From positions 1 through 64,000 of the forward strand of contig NZ_JBMSDT010000008.1 in the NCBI RefSeq assembly GCF_049445795.1: 64,000 bases of DNA, read 5' to 3'. The first letter of the stretch is position 1. Every line of letters starts with the position of its first letter. The stretch is from Larkinella sp049445795. GTDB taxonomy: Bacteria > Bacteroidota > Bacteroidia > Cytophagales > Spirosomataceae. The notes under the pieces were generated by a model. The model ran no database searches and had not been told where the DNA came from. It worked only from the letters and a program-made list of their open reading frames with translations. This document shows positions 1 through 8,372 of the stretch, one piece after another. Both the position numbers and the translations under genes were made by a program.

Positions 1-15
1 GAGTAACGCGCAACT

Positions 16-53
16 CACGGACTAAACGGGGCCGCCCGGCGGTCCGTGGGTAC
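16..53. repeat. REP-like palindrome, long-loop form
   Basis: A CACGGAC arm (16-22) pairs with GTCCGTG (42-48) and is followed by GGTAC (49-53). Read on the minus strand this is a GTACC head and then a stem, the same layout as the elements at 61319-61401 and 63539-63620, but with a longer GC-rich loop. The 21 bases at 36-56 recur as an exact inverted copy at 621-641. The element starts a few bases past the stop of the minus-strand gene at 62-541. Calling it REP-like is inference from structure. Confidence 0.7.
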
Positions 54-61
54 AGGAGGTT

Positions 62-541
62 TTACAAAAAAGCAATGAGCTTTCCGGGCACTGAGGCTTT
101 AAATCGAACGACATCTGTATACGGTTTATTAGGCAATTCCAGCGGAAAAATGCCATAAATAATCGTTCCATCCTGCACCGAGACGTATTTGGTCAGATTT
201 GTCGAAACGTTTTCCGGCCCAATCAGTGCAACGTTCGGTGGGAAATTGCGGATCAGCCATTTGCCCGGAATGAAATAATACACGTGCAACGTTTTCTGAT
301 TTGCCTTTCCGTCAAATCGCATGTAAAACGACGTTTCGGCTGTTTTTGATGCCTTAAACCGCTGTTTCTTCAGTTGAATGACTCCCGGGGCTTTGGTGGC
401 CTGCCAAAGCATGTGTTCAGCACGTGTCAGCGTCTCCGCTCCGCGCTGAAGCAGATTTGGGGCTGTTTGTGCAGCAAGCCCCTGGGACAGGATAAGTCCA
501 AGGGCGCAAATTAAGAGCTGTCGTAAACCTGAATAGGGCAT
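62..541 (-). CDS. secreted protein of unknown function
   Basis: A 159-residue protein that I do not assign to a family. Residues 1-24 look like a Sec signal peptide: a basic start, a hydrophobic core (LLICALGLILSQ) and an Ala-rich cleavage region ending near AAQ. The mature part is short and basic, with alternating beta-type segments and several aromatic residues. No lipobox cysteine follows the signal, so a soluble periplasmic protein is more likely than a lipoprotein. It is the last gene in the direction of the pentose-phosphate operon, 67 bases after pgl, and is bracketed by inverted copies of the same palindromic repeat (36-56 and 621-641), so it may be a later arrival rather than an operon member. 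Confidence 0.6.
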   Translation of the reverse strand: MPYSGLRQLLICALGLILSQGLAAQTAPNLLQRGAETLTRAEHMLWQATKAPGVIQLKKQRFKASKTAETSFYMRFDGKANQKTLHVYYFIPGKWLIRNFPPNVALIGPENVSTNLTKYVSVQDGTIIYGIFPLELPNKPYTDVVRFKASVPGKLIAFL

Positions 542-608
542 AGTGGTCAGATTGAATAGCTACCTGCCACTATAACAACATTAATTATATATTATTGTAT
601 CTTATATA

Positions 609-1349
609 TTAAATTGAATACCTGTACCCACGGACCGCCGGTTTGTCGAGGAACCAGTGGATTTCGCCTTCGGCTTTCCGCAGGAGTTGGGCCGGGTGAT
701 TTTCAATGTCTTCCGGGCCATTCAGCACGGCTTCGACCGCTTCGGCTTTCCCTTGCCCGTACACCAGATACGCCAGCCGACGCCCAAGGTTGAGCAACGG
801 GGCCGTCATCGTAATCCGGTACACGTTCTGGTCGGTCAGAAAAACCGCTTTCACCGAAACGGAGGTATCGTGCAACACCGGCGTGTGCGGAAACAACGAG
901 GCTGTGTGCGAATTGTCGCCTAATCCCAACAGAATCAGGTCGAACCGTACAGCCTCGGCCTGGTAACGGTTTCGGATGGTTTGGGCGTATTGCTCGGCGG
1001 CTTCGTCGGGCGGTAAGCTCGTATCGACCGCAAAGATGTTCTCCGCCGGAATCCGCAGCGGATCGAACAAGGCTTTTTTGACCATCAGCGCGTTGCTGTC
1101 CGGATGATCGGCGGGCACGTAGCGTTCGTCACCGAAGAAAAAATCGACTTTGTCCCAGTCGATCCGACGGCTATACTCGGGTGTGGCAAGCAGTTCATAG
1201 AGTTTCTTGGGCGAACTGCCGCCCGAGAGCGAGACGGAAAACCGCCCGGTTTCGGCGATGGCCATTTTGGCAGTTTCGACAAAAAAGTCGGCCAACGCCA
1301 CCAGGGTAGCGTCGGCCGTTTCGTAAATATGAAGGATGGGTTGGCTCAT
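609..1349 (-). CDS. pgl: 6-phosphogluconolactonase
   Basis: Hydrolyses 6-phosphogluconolactone to 6-phosphogluconate, the second step of the oxidative pentose-phosphate pathway, in the cytoplasm. The 246-residue product has the NagB/DevB-type fold signatures: VSLSGGSSPKKLYELL near the N-terminus, FFGDERYVP in the middle, and LILLGLGDNSHTASLFP for the phosphosugar site. The ATG at 1349 is chosen over an upstream in-frame start because it overlaps the zwf stop as TGATG, which suggests translational coupling, and because homologues begin there. The last residues (PAVRGYRYSI) are odd: seven of them are encoded by a copy of the REP-like repeat at 621-641, so the natural C-terminus appears to have been replaced. 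Confidence 0.93.
   Translation of the reverse strand: MSQPILHIYETADATLVALADFFVETAKMAIAETGRFSVSLSGGSSPKKLYELLATPEYSRRIDWDKVDFFFGDERYVPADHPDSNALMVKKALFDPLRIPAENIFAVDTSLPPDEAAEQYAQTIRNRYQAEAVRFDLILLGLGDNSHTASLFPHTPVLHDTSVSVKAVFLTDQNVYRITMTAPLLNLGRRLAYLVYGQGKAEAVEAVLNGPEDIENHPAQLLRKAEGEIHWFLDKPAVRGYRYSI
621..641. repeat. REP-like half element inside the 3' end of pgl
   Basis: An exact 21-base inverted copy of 36-56, carrying the GTACC head and CACGGAC arm but missing the second arm. It is in frame with pgl and encodes its residues P-A-V-R-G-Y-R. The pgl stop codon at 609-611 lies just beyond it. Confidence 0.75.
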
Positions 1350-2863
1350 CAATGTTTCCCGTTTAGCGGAAGCGTAAACCAGTGAAAACCGTCCTGGGCA
1401 ATGAGGGCTTCGGCGTTTTCGGGCCCCCATGAACCGGCCGGGTAATTCGGGAAACTCAGGCTTTTCTTGCTTTCCCAGGCCCGCAGAATCGGCATAATCA
1501 ACTCCCAGGCCGCTTCGACCTGGTCGCTGCGCATGAACAGCGTCTGGTCACCCAGCATGGTGTCGAGCAGCAGCGTCTCATAGGCTTCGGGCGGTTTGCC
1601 GGAATAGGTGCCGCTGTAATCGAACACCAGATCGACCGGGTTCAGCGTCATGTCCAGGCCGGGCCGCTTGGCCTGCATTTGCAACCGAATGCTCATTTCG
1701 GGTTGAATGCTGAAAATCAGGCGGTTTTGCTGCCAGTTTTCGGCCGCTTCCGGCGGAAAAATGGAGTGCGGAACGTTCTTGAACTGAATCGAGATCACCG
1801 AAGCCGACTGGCTCAGGTGCTTGCCCGTACGGACGTAGAACGGCACATTCTGCCACCGCCAGTTGTCGACAAAGAACTTCACGGCCGCGAAGGTTTCGGT
1901 GTTCGAGTCCGGGTTGACCTCCGGTTCCTGCCGATAACCGGGAACTTCCTTCCCTTCGATCCAGCCGTGCGCGTACTGGCCCCGAACGGCCGAAAACCGG
2001 ATGGCGTCGGCATCGAATCGGCGCATCGACCGCAGCACGTCCACCCGGCGGTTCCGAACCTCGTCGGCATCCAGGTTAATCGGCGGTTCCATCGCAATCA
2101 GGCAAAGCAATTGCAGAATGTGATTCTGAATCATGTCGCGCATGGCCCCGGCGCCGTCGTAATAACCACCCCGGTCTTCGACGCCGAGTTGTTCGGTCAC
2201 CGAAATCTGGACGTGGTCGATGTAATTCCGGTTCCAGATCGGTTCGAGCAGCGAGTTGGCAAACCGAAACGCCATGATGTTCTGAACGGTTTCCTTGCCG
2301 AGATAGTGGTCAATGCGGTAAATCTGCTTCTCGTCAAAAATGCCCTGCAACTGCGCATTCAGGGCTTTGGCCGACTCCAGATCGTGCCCAAACGGTTTTT
2401 CGATCACGATACGCGTGCGGTCCAGGCCGGTGTTCGGGCATTTCTTCGCGATATTATCGGCAATGATCGGGAAGAAGTTGGGCGCAACGGCCAGGTAGTA
2501 AATGATGTCGGCTTTCTGCCCCCATTCGCTTTCGTAGGCGGCAAACCGCTCGCCCAGTTCCTGGTAGGTTTTTTCCTTGGTCAGATCCGACACCTGGTAG
2601 AAAATGTTTCGGCAGAACGTGTCCCACTGTTCCGGTTTGGCTTTTCCGCTGCGCGAGAATTTGTTAATTCCTTCGAGCAGTTTTTCCCGAAACTGGTCGT
2701 CGCTGAGCTGCGTCCGGCCGGTGCCGATGATCGAAAAATGCTCGGGCATCCAGCCGTCGAGGTACAAGTTGTATAGAGCCGGGGCCAGTTTGCGCCAGGC
2801 CAGGTCGCCGGTCCCACCGAAAATCACGAAAACGGTGGGTTGCGGAGTGAGCGTTGATTTCAT
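1349..2863 (-). CDS. zwf: glucose-6-phosphate 1-dehydrogenase
   Basis: Oxidises glucose 6-phosphate to 6-phosphogluconolactone with NADP+ or NAD+, the entry step of the oxidative pentose-phosphate pathway. At 504 residues it has normal family length. Visible signatures are the Rossmann loop FGGTGDLAWRKL (residues 15-26), EKPFG at 155-159, and the catalytic stretch RIDHYLGKE at 183-191 with D185, H186 and K190. It starts with ATG at 2863, overlapping the gnd stop by four bases (ATGA), and its own stop overlaps the pgl start. The three oxidative-branch genes are therefore read as one coupled unit, gnd to zwf to pgl. Confidence 0.97.
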   Translation of the reverse strand: MKSTLTPQPTVFVIFGGTGDLAWRKLAPALYNLYLDGWMPEHFSIIGTGRTQLSDDQFREKLLEGINKFSRSGKAKPEQWDTFCRNIFYQVSDLTKEKTYQELGERFAAYESEWGQKADIIYYLAVAPNFFPIIADNIAKKCPNTGLDRTRIVIEKPFGHDLESAKALNAQLQGIFDEKQIYRIDHYLGKETVQNIMAFRFANSLLEPIWNRNYIDHVQISVTEQLGVEDRGGYYDGAGAMRDMIQNHILQLLCLIAMEPPINLDADEVRNRRVDVLRSMRRFDADAIRFSAVRGQYAHGWIEGKEVPGYRQEPEVNPDSNTETFAAVKFFVDNWRWQNVPFYVRTGKHLSQSASVISIQFKNVPHSIFPPEAAENWQQNRLIFSIQPEMSIRLQMQAKRPGLDMTLNPVDLVFDYSGTYSGKPPEAYETLLLDTMLGDQTLFMRSDQVEAAWELIMPILRAWESKKSLSFPNYPAGSWGPENAEALIAQDGFHWFTLPLNGKH

Positions 2864-4287
2864 GGTTTTCCGGGAAGTGGCGTCCAGTGGGTGTGGAAAA
2901 CGCCTTCTTTGTCAATCAGTTCGTAGGTGTGAGCGCCAAAGTAATCGCGCTGGGCCTGAATCAGGTTCGAGGGCATGCGTTCGCTCCGGAACGCATCGAA
3001 ATACGTTAGCGAAGCGGCAAAAGCCGGAAGAGCAATCCCCGCCGAGATAGCCGTCGAAATCACTGAGCGGGCACCCGACTCACTTTCTTTCACCAACCCC
3101 GCCACCGATTCATCCAGCAGCAGGTGCTCCAGACTCGGCGCTTTTTCGTAGGCATTGAAAATGTCGTTCAACAGCGTAGCCCGAATGATGCACCCACCTC
3201 GCCAGATTTTGGCAATTTCGGCCAGATTCAGGTTGTAGCCGTACGCAATCGACGACCGATACAGCAAATCCAGCCCCTGGGCGTAGGTCATGATGGTGCT
3301 GAAATACAGCGCCTGTTCCACCTGTTCCAGAAATTCGGCTTTGTCGACCGTCAGCGCAGCTGGTAGGTCGCCGTACACCGTGGCCGCTTTGGTCCGCAGC
3401 GTTTTGTATTTCGACAAATCACGCATCGCCACCGCCGTGTCGATGGTCGGAATTGGCACCTCCAGGTCCATCGCGACTTGCGAGGTCCACTTGCCGGTTC
3501 CCTTCGACTTGGCCTGGTCCTTGATTCGATCAACCAAGTATTGGTCGGAACCATTTTCCCGGAAATTGAAAATATCGCGGGTTACTTCGATCAAAAACGA
3601 TTGCAATCGGCCTTCATTCCATTGTTTGAAAAGCTGGTAAAGCTCTTCGTTGCCGAGTTGCAGACCCTTGCGCAGCACTTCGTAGGTTTCGGCAATCAAT
3701 TGCATCAGACCGTATTCGATGCCGTTGTGGACCATCTTTACAAAATGACCCGAAGCGCCCGGGCCGATGTGGGTCACGCACGGCGCGCCATCGACTTTGG
3801 CGGCAATGGCTTCAAAAATGGGTTTCAGTGTCAAATACGCCTGTTTATCGCCACCCGGCATCATGCTCGGGCCTTTGCGGGCGCCTTCTTCCCCGCCCGA
3901 AATCCCCATCCCAAAAAAGTGCAATCCTTTCTGATCGAGGTATTTATCCCGGATGACTGTATCCGTAAAATGCGAGTTTCCCCCGTCGATCATGATGTCG
4001 CCGGGTTCGAGCAACGGGAGCAGGTTTTCAATCACATTGTCGACCGGTTTTCCGGCGGGCACCAGCATCATGATCGCCCGGGGTTTGGACAGGCTTTGCG
4101 TCATGGCCGCCAGATCGGTAAACCCTTTGACGGGTTTGCCTTCACCTTCTTTTTCAAAACCGGCCACCTGATCGGGGTTGATGTCATACCCCGCCACGGG
4201 AACACCGTGATCGGCCATGTTAAGCAGCAGATTCCGGCCCATCGTACCGAGGCCAATCATGCCAAAATTATACTTCGTTTCAGCCAT
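2860..4287 (-). CDS. gnd: 6-phosphogluconate dehydrogenase, decarboxylating
   Basis: Converts 6-phosphogluconate to ribulose 5-phosphate and CO2 with reduction of NADP+. The 475-residue length is that of the long E. coli-type enzyme. The N-terminal dinucleotide site is GLGTMGRNLLLNMADHG (from residue 12), followed by DGGNSHF, the substrate loop GISGGEEGARKGPS and KGTGKWTS in the helical domain. The start is the ATG at 4287. Its stop overlaps the zwf start by four bases. It is separated from the upstream gene tal by 81 bases filled by a long palindrome. Confidence 0.97.
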   Translation of the reverse strand: MAETKYNFGMIGLGTMGRNLLLNMADHGVPVAGYDINPDQVAGFEKEGEGKPVKGFTDLAAMTQSLSKPRAIMMLVPAGKPVDNVIENLLPLLEPGDIMIDGGNSHFTDTVIRDKYLDQKGLHFFGMGISGGEEGARKGPSMMPGGDKQAYLTLKPIFEAIAAKVDGAPCVTHIGPGASGHFVKMVHNGIEYGLMQLIAETYEVLRKGLQLGNEELYQLFKQWNEGRLQSFLIEVTRDIFNFRENGSDQYLVDRIKDQAKSKGTGKWTSQVAMDLEVPIPTIDTAVAMRDLSKYKTLRTKAATVYGDLPAALTVDKAEFLEQVEQALYFSTIMTYAQGLDLLYRSSIAYGYNLNLAEIAKIWRGGCIIRATLLNDIFNAYEKAPSLEHLLLDESVAGLVKESESGARSVISTAISAGIALPAFAASLTYFDAFRSERMPSNLIQAQRDYFGAHTYELIDKEGVFHTHWTPLPGKP

Positions 4288-4293
4288 TTGAGT

Positions 4294-4363
4294 CGTTTAA
4301 GGTTTGAGGTATAACGTTTAAGGTTTTTGGCAACGTCAAACGTTAAACCTCAAACCTTAAACG
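4294..4363. repeat. long intergenic palindrome between tal and gnd
   Basis: Arms of 23 bases at 4294-4316 and 4341-4363 are inverted copies with one mismatch, around a 24-base loop. The arm core GTTTGAGGTTTAACG recurs at 5478-5492, just upstream of the tal start, so related sequence lies on both sides of tal. No strong T-run follows, so it is not a clear intrinsic terminator. Confidence 0.75.
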
Positions 4364-4368
4364 GCAGA

Positions 4369-5472
4369 TCAAGCGTGTTCGAGCGTTTTCTTTTGGGTAT
4401 TAATGGCCGCGAGGAGTTTTTCGTACGGCTTGTTGAACTTCTCGATGCCTTCATCTTCAAGTTTCTGGGTGATTTCGTCAATATCGATGCCGACGGTTTT
4501 CAGCTTCTCCAGAATCTCGGTCGATTTCTCCAGGTCATTTTCCAGCCGGTTTTCGGCCACGCCGTGATCCCGGAACGCTTCCAGCGTTTCCATCGGAACC
4601 GTATCCACCGTATCGGGGCCGATCAGTTCTTCGACGTATTTCGTGTCGGGAATCGCCGGGTTTTTGCTGCTCGTGCTGGCCCACAGCAACCGCTGCGGTT
4701 TGGCCCCTTTGGCTTTTAGTTTGGCAAACCGTTCGCTGTTGAACACGCGCTTGTAGATTTCGTAGGCCTTGCGGGCCGAGGCAATGGCCACCTGCGCTTT
4801 CAGTTCCGGCGCGCCTTTTTCATCGAGCAGCGGGTCGACCATCACGTCGATGCGGCTCAGAAAGAAGCTGGCCACCGAGGCAATGTGGTCGATCGGTAAA
4901 CCGGCTTCAGCCCGGGCTTCCAGGCCCGAAATGTAGGCATCGGTCACGGCTTCGTACCGATCCAGCCCGAACAGCAGCGTCACGTTCACGTTGATGCCTT
5001 CGCGAATGGCCGTTTGAATAGCGGGCAAACCGGGGGCCGTGCCGGGGATTTTGATCATGACGTTTTCGCGATCCACGGCTTTCCAGAGTTGGCGGGCCTG
5101 GTTGATGGTGCCTTCCGTATCAAGCGCCAGAAACGGCGACACTTCCAGACTCACGTAGCCATCCGCACCCCGAATTTCCTCTTCATACACCGGTTTGAAC
5201 AAATCGGCCGCGCGCTGAATGTCGCTGACCGCCAGTCCGTAAAAAATATCTTCGTCACTTTTGCCTTCCTTCGCCAGCCGTTTGATGTCCTCGTCGTAAT
5301 CTGAACTGCTGCTGATGGCTTTTTCGAAAATAGCCGGATTGGACGTAATGCCCCGGACACCGTCTTCGTCGATGAGCTGTTGCAGTTGGCCGGAATCCAT
5401 GATTTTCCGGTCGATGAAATCCAGCCAGATACTCTGCCCGAACTCGTGAATCTGTTTTACGCGATTTGCCAT
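4369..5472 (-). CDS. tal: transaldolase (long form)
   Basis: Transfers a dihydroxyacetone unit between sedoheptulose 7-phosphate and glyceraldehyde 3-phosphate in the non-oxidative pentose-phosphate branch. The 367-residue length and opening (GQSIWLDFIDR, then GVRGITSNPAIFEKAI) fit the longer bacterial transaldolase class. The Schiff-base lysine is expected in VMIKIPGT, which is followed by GINVNVTLLFGLDRYE. The start is the ATG at 5472. It sits between rpiB and gnd in the minus-strand pathway operon, with palindromic spacers on both sides. Confidence 0.95.
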   Translation of the reverse strand: MANRVKQIHEFGQSIWLDFIDRKIMDSGQLQQLIDEDGVRGITSNPAIFEKAISSSSDYDEDIKRLAKEGKSDEDIFYGLAVSDIQRAADLFKPVYEEEIRGADGYVSLEVSPFLALDTEGTINQARQLWKAVDRENVMIKIPGTAPGLPAIQTAIREGINVNVTLLFGLDRYEAVTDAYISGLEARAEAGLPIDHIASVASFFLSRIDVMVDPLLDEKGAPELKAQVAIASARKAYEIYKRVFNSERFAKLKAKGAKPQRLLWASTSSKNPAIPDTKYVEELIGPDTVDTVPMETLEAFRDHGVAENRLENDLEKSTEILEKLKTVGIDIDEITQKLEDEGIEKFNKPYEKLLAAINTQKKTLEHA

Positions 5473-5500
5473 TTTTCGTTTGAGGTTTAACGTTATTCCC

Positions 5501-5579
5501 TTCGTTATTCTGTGTTCGCTATTCGATATTTAATGATCGGTTAATATCGAATATTGAATAGCGAACATCGAATAACGAA
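5501..5579. repeat. AT-rich palindromic element downstream of rpiB
   Basis: An imperfect hairpin of about 80 bases whose left arm (TTCGTTATTC..., from 5501) pairs with the right arm ending at 5579. The segment 5521-5580 is nearly identical, inverted, to about 6047-6106 on the other side of rpiB. It ends one base before the rpiB stop codon. Confidence 0.75.
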
Positions 5580-5580
5580 A

Positions 5581-6027
5581 TCACTTCTGTTCTAATTCAA
5601 TCACTTTGTTCAGTCGCCGGAGGTGTCGCTCGGCTCCGCTGAAGCGGGCTTCGAGGAAGGCGCGGATGAATTCTTCGGCTACCCGGTTGCCGGTGATCCG
5701 TCCGCCGAGGCAAATTAAGTTCATATCGTCGTCTTCTACACCCTGGTGGGCCGAAAAATGATCGTTGATCAAAGCCGCCCGAACGCCCGGAATCTTGTTG
5801 GCGACAATGGCAGCCCCCACTCCGCTCCCGCAAACCGCCACCCCGCGTTCGACTTCCCGGCGCGAAACCGCCTGCGCCAGCGGGATGATTTTGTCGGGAT
5901 AATCGTCGGTGCTTTCGTAGGTATGGGCCCCAAAATCGACGACCTCATAGCCCAGGTCGGTCAGGTACGTGTGAAGGGTTTCTTTCAGTTCGAAGCCGCC
6001 ATGATCGGCGGCAATGCCTATTTTCAT
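5581..6027 (-). CDS. rpiB: ribose 5-phosphate isomerase B
   Basis: Interconverts ribulose 5-phosphate and ribose 5-phosphate, linking the oxidative and non-oxidative branches. The 148-residue length is normal for the RpiB/LacAB family. Visible signatures are IGIAADHGGFELK at the N-terminus, the active-site cysteine in VAVCGSGVGAAIVANK, and the DMNLICLGGRITG strand near residue 110. The start is the ATG at 6027. It lies between tkt and tal on the minus strand with about 105 bases on either side, each gap holding a copy of one inverted palindromic element. Confidence 0.95.
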   Translation of the reverse strand: MKIGIAADHGGFELKETLHTYLTDLGYEVVDFGAHTYESTDDYPDKIIPLAQAVSRREVERGVAVCGSGVGAAIVANKIPGVRAALINDHFSAHQGVEDDDMNLICLGGRITGNRVAEEFIRAFLEARFSGAERHLRRLNKVIELEQK

Positions 6028-6043
6028 GAGTTTTTGGTTTTTA

Positions 6044-6128
6044 CTTCGCTATTCGGTGTTCGTTATTCAATATTCGATATTAACCGATCATTAAATATCG
6101 AATATTGAATAACGAACACCGAATAATG
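6044..6128. repeat. AT-rich palindromic element upstream of rpiB
   Basis: A hairpin with arms running from about 6045 and back to 6128 (ATTCGGTGTTCGTTATTC against GAATAACGAACACCGAAT), with a central TTAACCGATCATTAAATA region. It is an inverted relative of 5501-5579, with about four differences over 60 bases. It lies between the tkt stop and the rpiB start. Confidence 0.75.
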
Positions 6129-6132
6129 AAAT

Positions 6133-8142
6133 TCAAGAGAGTAATTTCTTCGCCCGGCTGACAACATTTTCCACCGTAAAACCGAACTTCTTGAACAGAT
6201 CACCCGCCGGAGCCGATTCGCCGAAGGAGGTCATACCCAGGATATCGCCTTCGTCGGTGACATATTTGTACCAGCCCAACACCGCCCCGGCTTCGACGGC
6301 CAGCCGTTTTTTGATGGCTTTCGGAAAAACCGTCTCTTTGTATGAAGCATCTTGACGGTCAAACAGTTCCCAGGAGGGCATACTAACCACGCGGGCGGCA
6401 ATCGATTCGGCTTTCAGTTGCTCCTGCGCCTGCAACAACAACGACACTTCCGAGCCGGTCCCAATCAAAATAACATCCGGTTTTTTGTCTGAATCGGACA
6501 GAATGTAGGCACCTTTTTCCAGCGCGTCGGCTTTGGTATATTTTTCCTGATCGATGACGGGCAAGCCCTGTCGGGTCAGGATGAGGGCAACGGGGCCACC
6601 GGGGTGCTGGATAGCCACCCGCCAGGCCTGGGCGGTTTCGTTGGCATCGGCGGGTCGGATCACGATCAGGTTCGGAATCGCCCGCAGCGCCATCAGGTGC
6701 TCGATGGGCTGGTGCGTGGTGCCGTCTTCGCCCAGCCCGATGCTGTCGTGCGTAAAGATAAACACCGGCCGGATTTTCATGATGGCCGCCAGCCGGATTG
6801 TCGGACGCAGGTAGTCGGAAAACACCAGAAAGGTCGCGCCATAAGGAATAATGCCTTTCGTGACGGCCAGCCCGTTCAGAACGGCACCCATCGCGTGTTC
6901 CCGAATCCCGAAATGAAAAATCCGTCCGGCCCGGTTTTCGGCCGAGAAGGATTGATAGTTCTTCAAATCCGTATCGGTCGAAGGCGACAAATCCGCCGAG
7001 CCGCCGATCAGATGCGGCAAGTCGTCGGCAATGGCGTTCAGAACTTTGCCGGAGGCTTTGCGGGTCGCTATTTTTTCGTCCCCGGCCGGAAATACCGGTA
7101 TCTTCTGCTCCCACCCATCCGGCAGTTTCCCGTTGGTAACCCACTCAAACTCCTGCGCCAGATCGGGGTATTTCGCTTTGTAGGCGTTGAACAGATCATT
7201 CCATTTTTCTTCTTTCTTCCCCCGCTCCTTGCCGATTTCCCGGTAAAAATGAAGCACATCTTCTGGTACCACAAACGATTCGTCGGGATTAAAACCGAAA
7301 TTTTCTTTCACCAGCCGGAGTTCATCTTCTCCCAATGGAGAACCGTGGGCTTCAGCGGTGTCCATTTTGTTGGGACTACCATAACCGATATGCGTCCGGA
7401 CTTTGATCAGCGACGGACGGGTGGTTTCCTCCTGAGCGGCTTTCACGGCCTGATAAAGCGCTTCCAGGTCGTTACCGTCCGGTACCACCTGCACATGCCA
7501 GCCGTAGGCCTGAAACCGCTGAGCGACGTCTTCCGTGAAGGTCAGGTCGGTGCTGCCTTCAATGGAAATGTGGTTATCGTCGTAGAAATAAATCAGGTTG
7601 CCCAGTTGCAGATGGGCCGCCAGCGAAGCCGCTTCGGACGTAATGCCCTCCATCATATCGCCATCGCTGCACAAGGCGTAAATTTTATAGTCGAATAGGG
7701 GGAATTCCGGCTTGTTGTAACGGGCGGCCAGGTGATACTGCCCGATGGCAAATCCAACGCCGTTGGCAAAACCCTGTCCCAAGGGCCCCGTCGTGATTTC
7801 TACCCCCCGCGATAAGCCGTATTCCGGGTGGCCGGGCGTCAGGCTATCGAGTTGCCGAAACTGCTTCAGGTCATCCAGACTTAGTTCGTAACCCGTCAGG
7901 TACATGAAGCAATACTGCAACATACAGCCATGCCCCGCCGACAGAATAAACCGGTCGCGGTTGGGCCAGTCGGGATTCTGCGGGTTGTAGTTCATGGCTT
8001 CCGTCCAGAGGATATGCCCAATCGGGGCGGCTCCCATCGGTAAACCGGGATGGCCGGAATTGGCTTTCTGAACCGCATCGGCGGCTAATACCCGCACGGT
8101 ATTGATGCTCAATTGCTCAATCGACTGCGTTGTGGTTTTCAT
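6133..8142 (-). CDS. tkt: transketolase
   Basis: Thiamine-diphosphate enzyme that moves two-carbon units between pentose phosphates and aldoses in the cytoplasm. The 669-residue length is typical. Three domains are recognisable: the N-terminal TPP domain with PGHPEYG and GDMMEGITSEA followed by YFYDDNHISIEG, the pyrimidine-binding domain with FGIREHAMGAVLNGLA and FTHDSIGLGEDGTTHQP, and the C-terminal domain with GTGSEVSLLLQAQ. It is the first gene of the minus-strand pentose-phosphate operon, so the operon promoter should lie in the 230 bases shared with the divergent gene at 8373. I could not pick a convincing promoter there. Confidence 0.97.
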   Translation of the reverse strand: MKTTTQSIEQLSINTVRVLAADAVQKANSGHPGLPMGAAPIGHILWTEAMNYNPQNPDWPNRDRFILSAGHGCMLQYCFMYLTGYELSLDDLKQFRQLDSLTPGHPEYGLSRGVEITTGPLGQGFANGVGFAIGQYHLAARYNKPEFPLFDYKIYALCSDGDMMEGITSEAASLAAHLQLGNLIYFYDDNHISIEGSTDLTFTEDVAQRFQAYGWHVQVVPDGNDLEALYQAVKAAQEETTRPSLIKVRTHIGYGSPNKMDTAEAHGSPLGEDELRLVKENFGFNPDESFVVPEDVLHFYREIGKERGKKEEKWNDLFNAYKAKYPDLAQEFEWVTNGKLPDGWEQKIPVFPAGDEKIATRKASGKVLNAIADDLPHLIGGSADLSPSTDTDLKNYQSFSAENRAGRIFHFGIREHAMGAVLNGLAVTKGIIPYGATFLVFSDYLRPTIRLAAIMKIRPVFIFTHDSIGLGEDGTTHQPIEHLMALRAIPNLIVIRPADANETAQAWRVAIQHPGGPVALILTRQGLPVIDQEKYTKADALEKGAYILSDSDKKPDVILIGTGSEVSLLLQAQEQLKAESIAARVVSMPSWELFDRQDASYKETVFPKAIKKRLAVEAGAVLGWYKYVTDEGDILGMTSFGESAPAGDLFKKFGFTVENVVSRAKKLLS

Positions 8143-8372
8143 CGAAACAGGGGATTAACATACAAGATCGTATTCAATAAAGTAACCCGCTGGTCAACGG
8201 TTTGTTCGTACGCCGGGGTTTCTTCTGTGCTTACCACTTCCAGCATGCGTCGCTTCTGCCAGAGCCATTCCCTTTCGCTCGGAAAACCGTCAGCACCCCG
8301 GATTTTGCAATCTTTTTTTCCACCTTTGATTTATTCTAAAATCTATTTGTATTGACGACTTACCCTTTTTCC

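Noticed and set aside
1679..2776. Long open frame on the strand opposite zwf
   Set aside because: It mirrors the codon phase of a well-supported gene in GC-rich DNA. The predicted protein has no domain and no start context.
8143..8372. Promoter box TATTTG upstream of the GH1-like gene
   Set aside because: The TTTG partner is at the wrong spacing for the Bacteroidota consensus, so I do not call a promoter.
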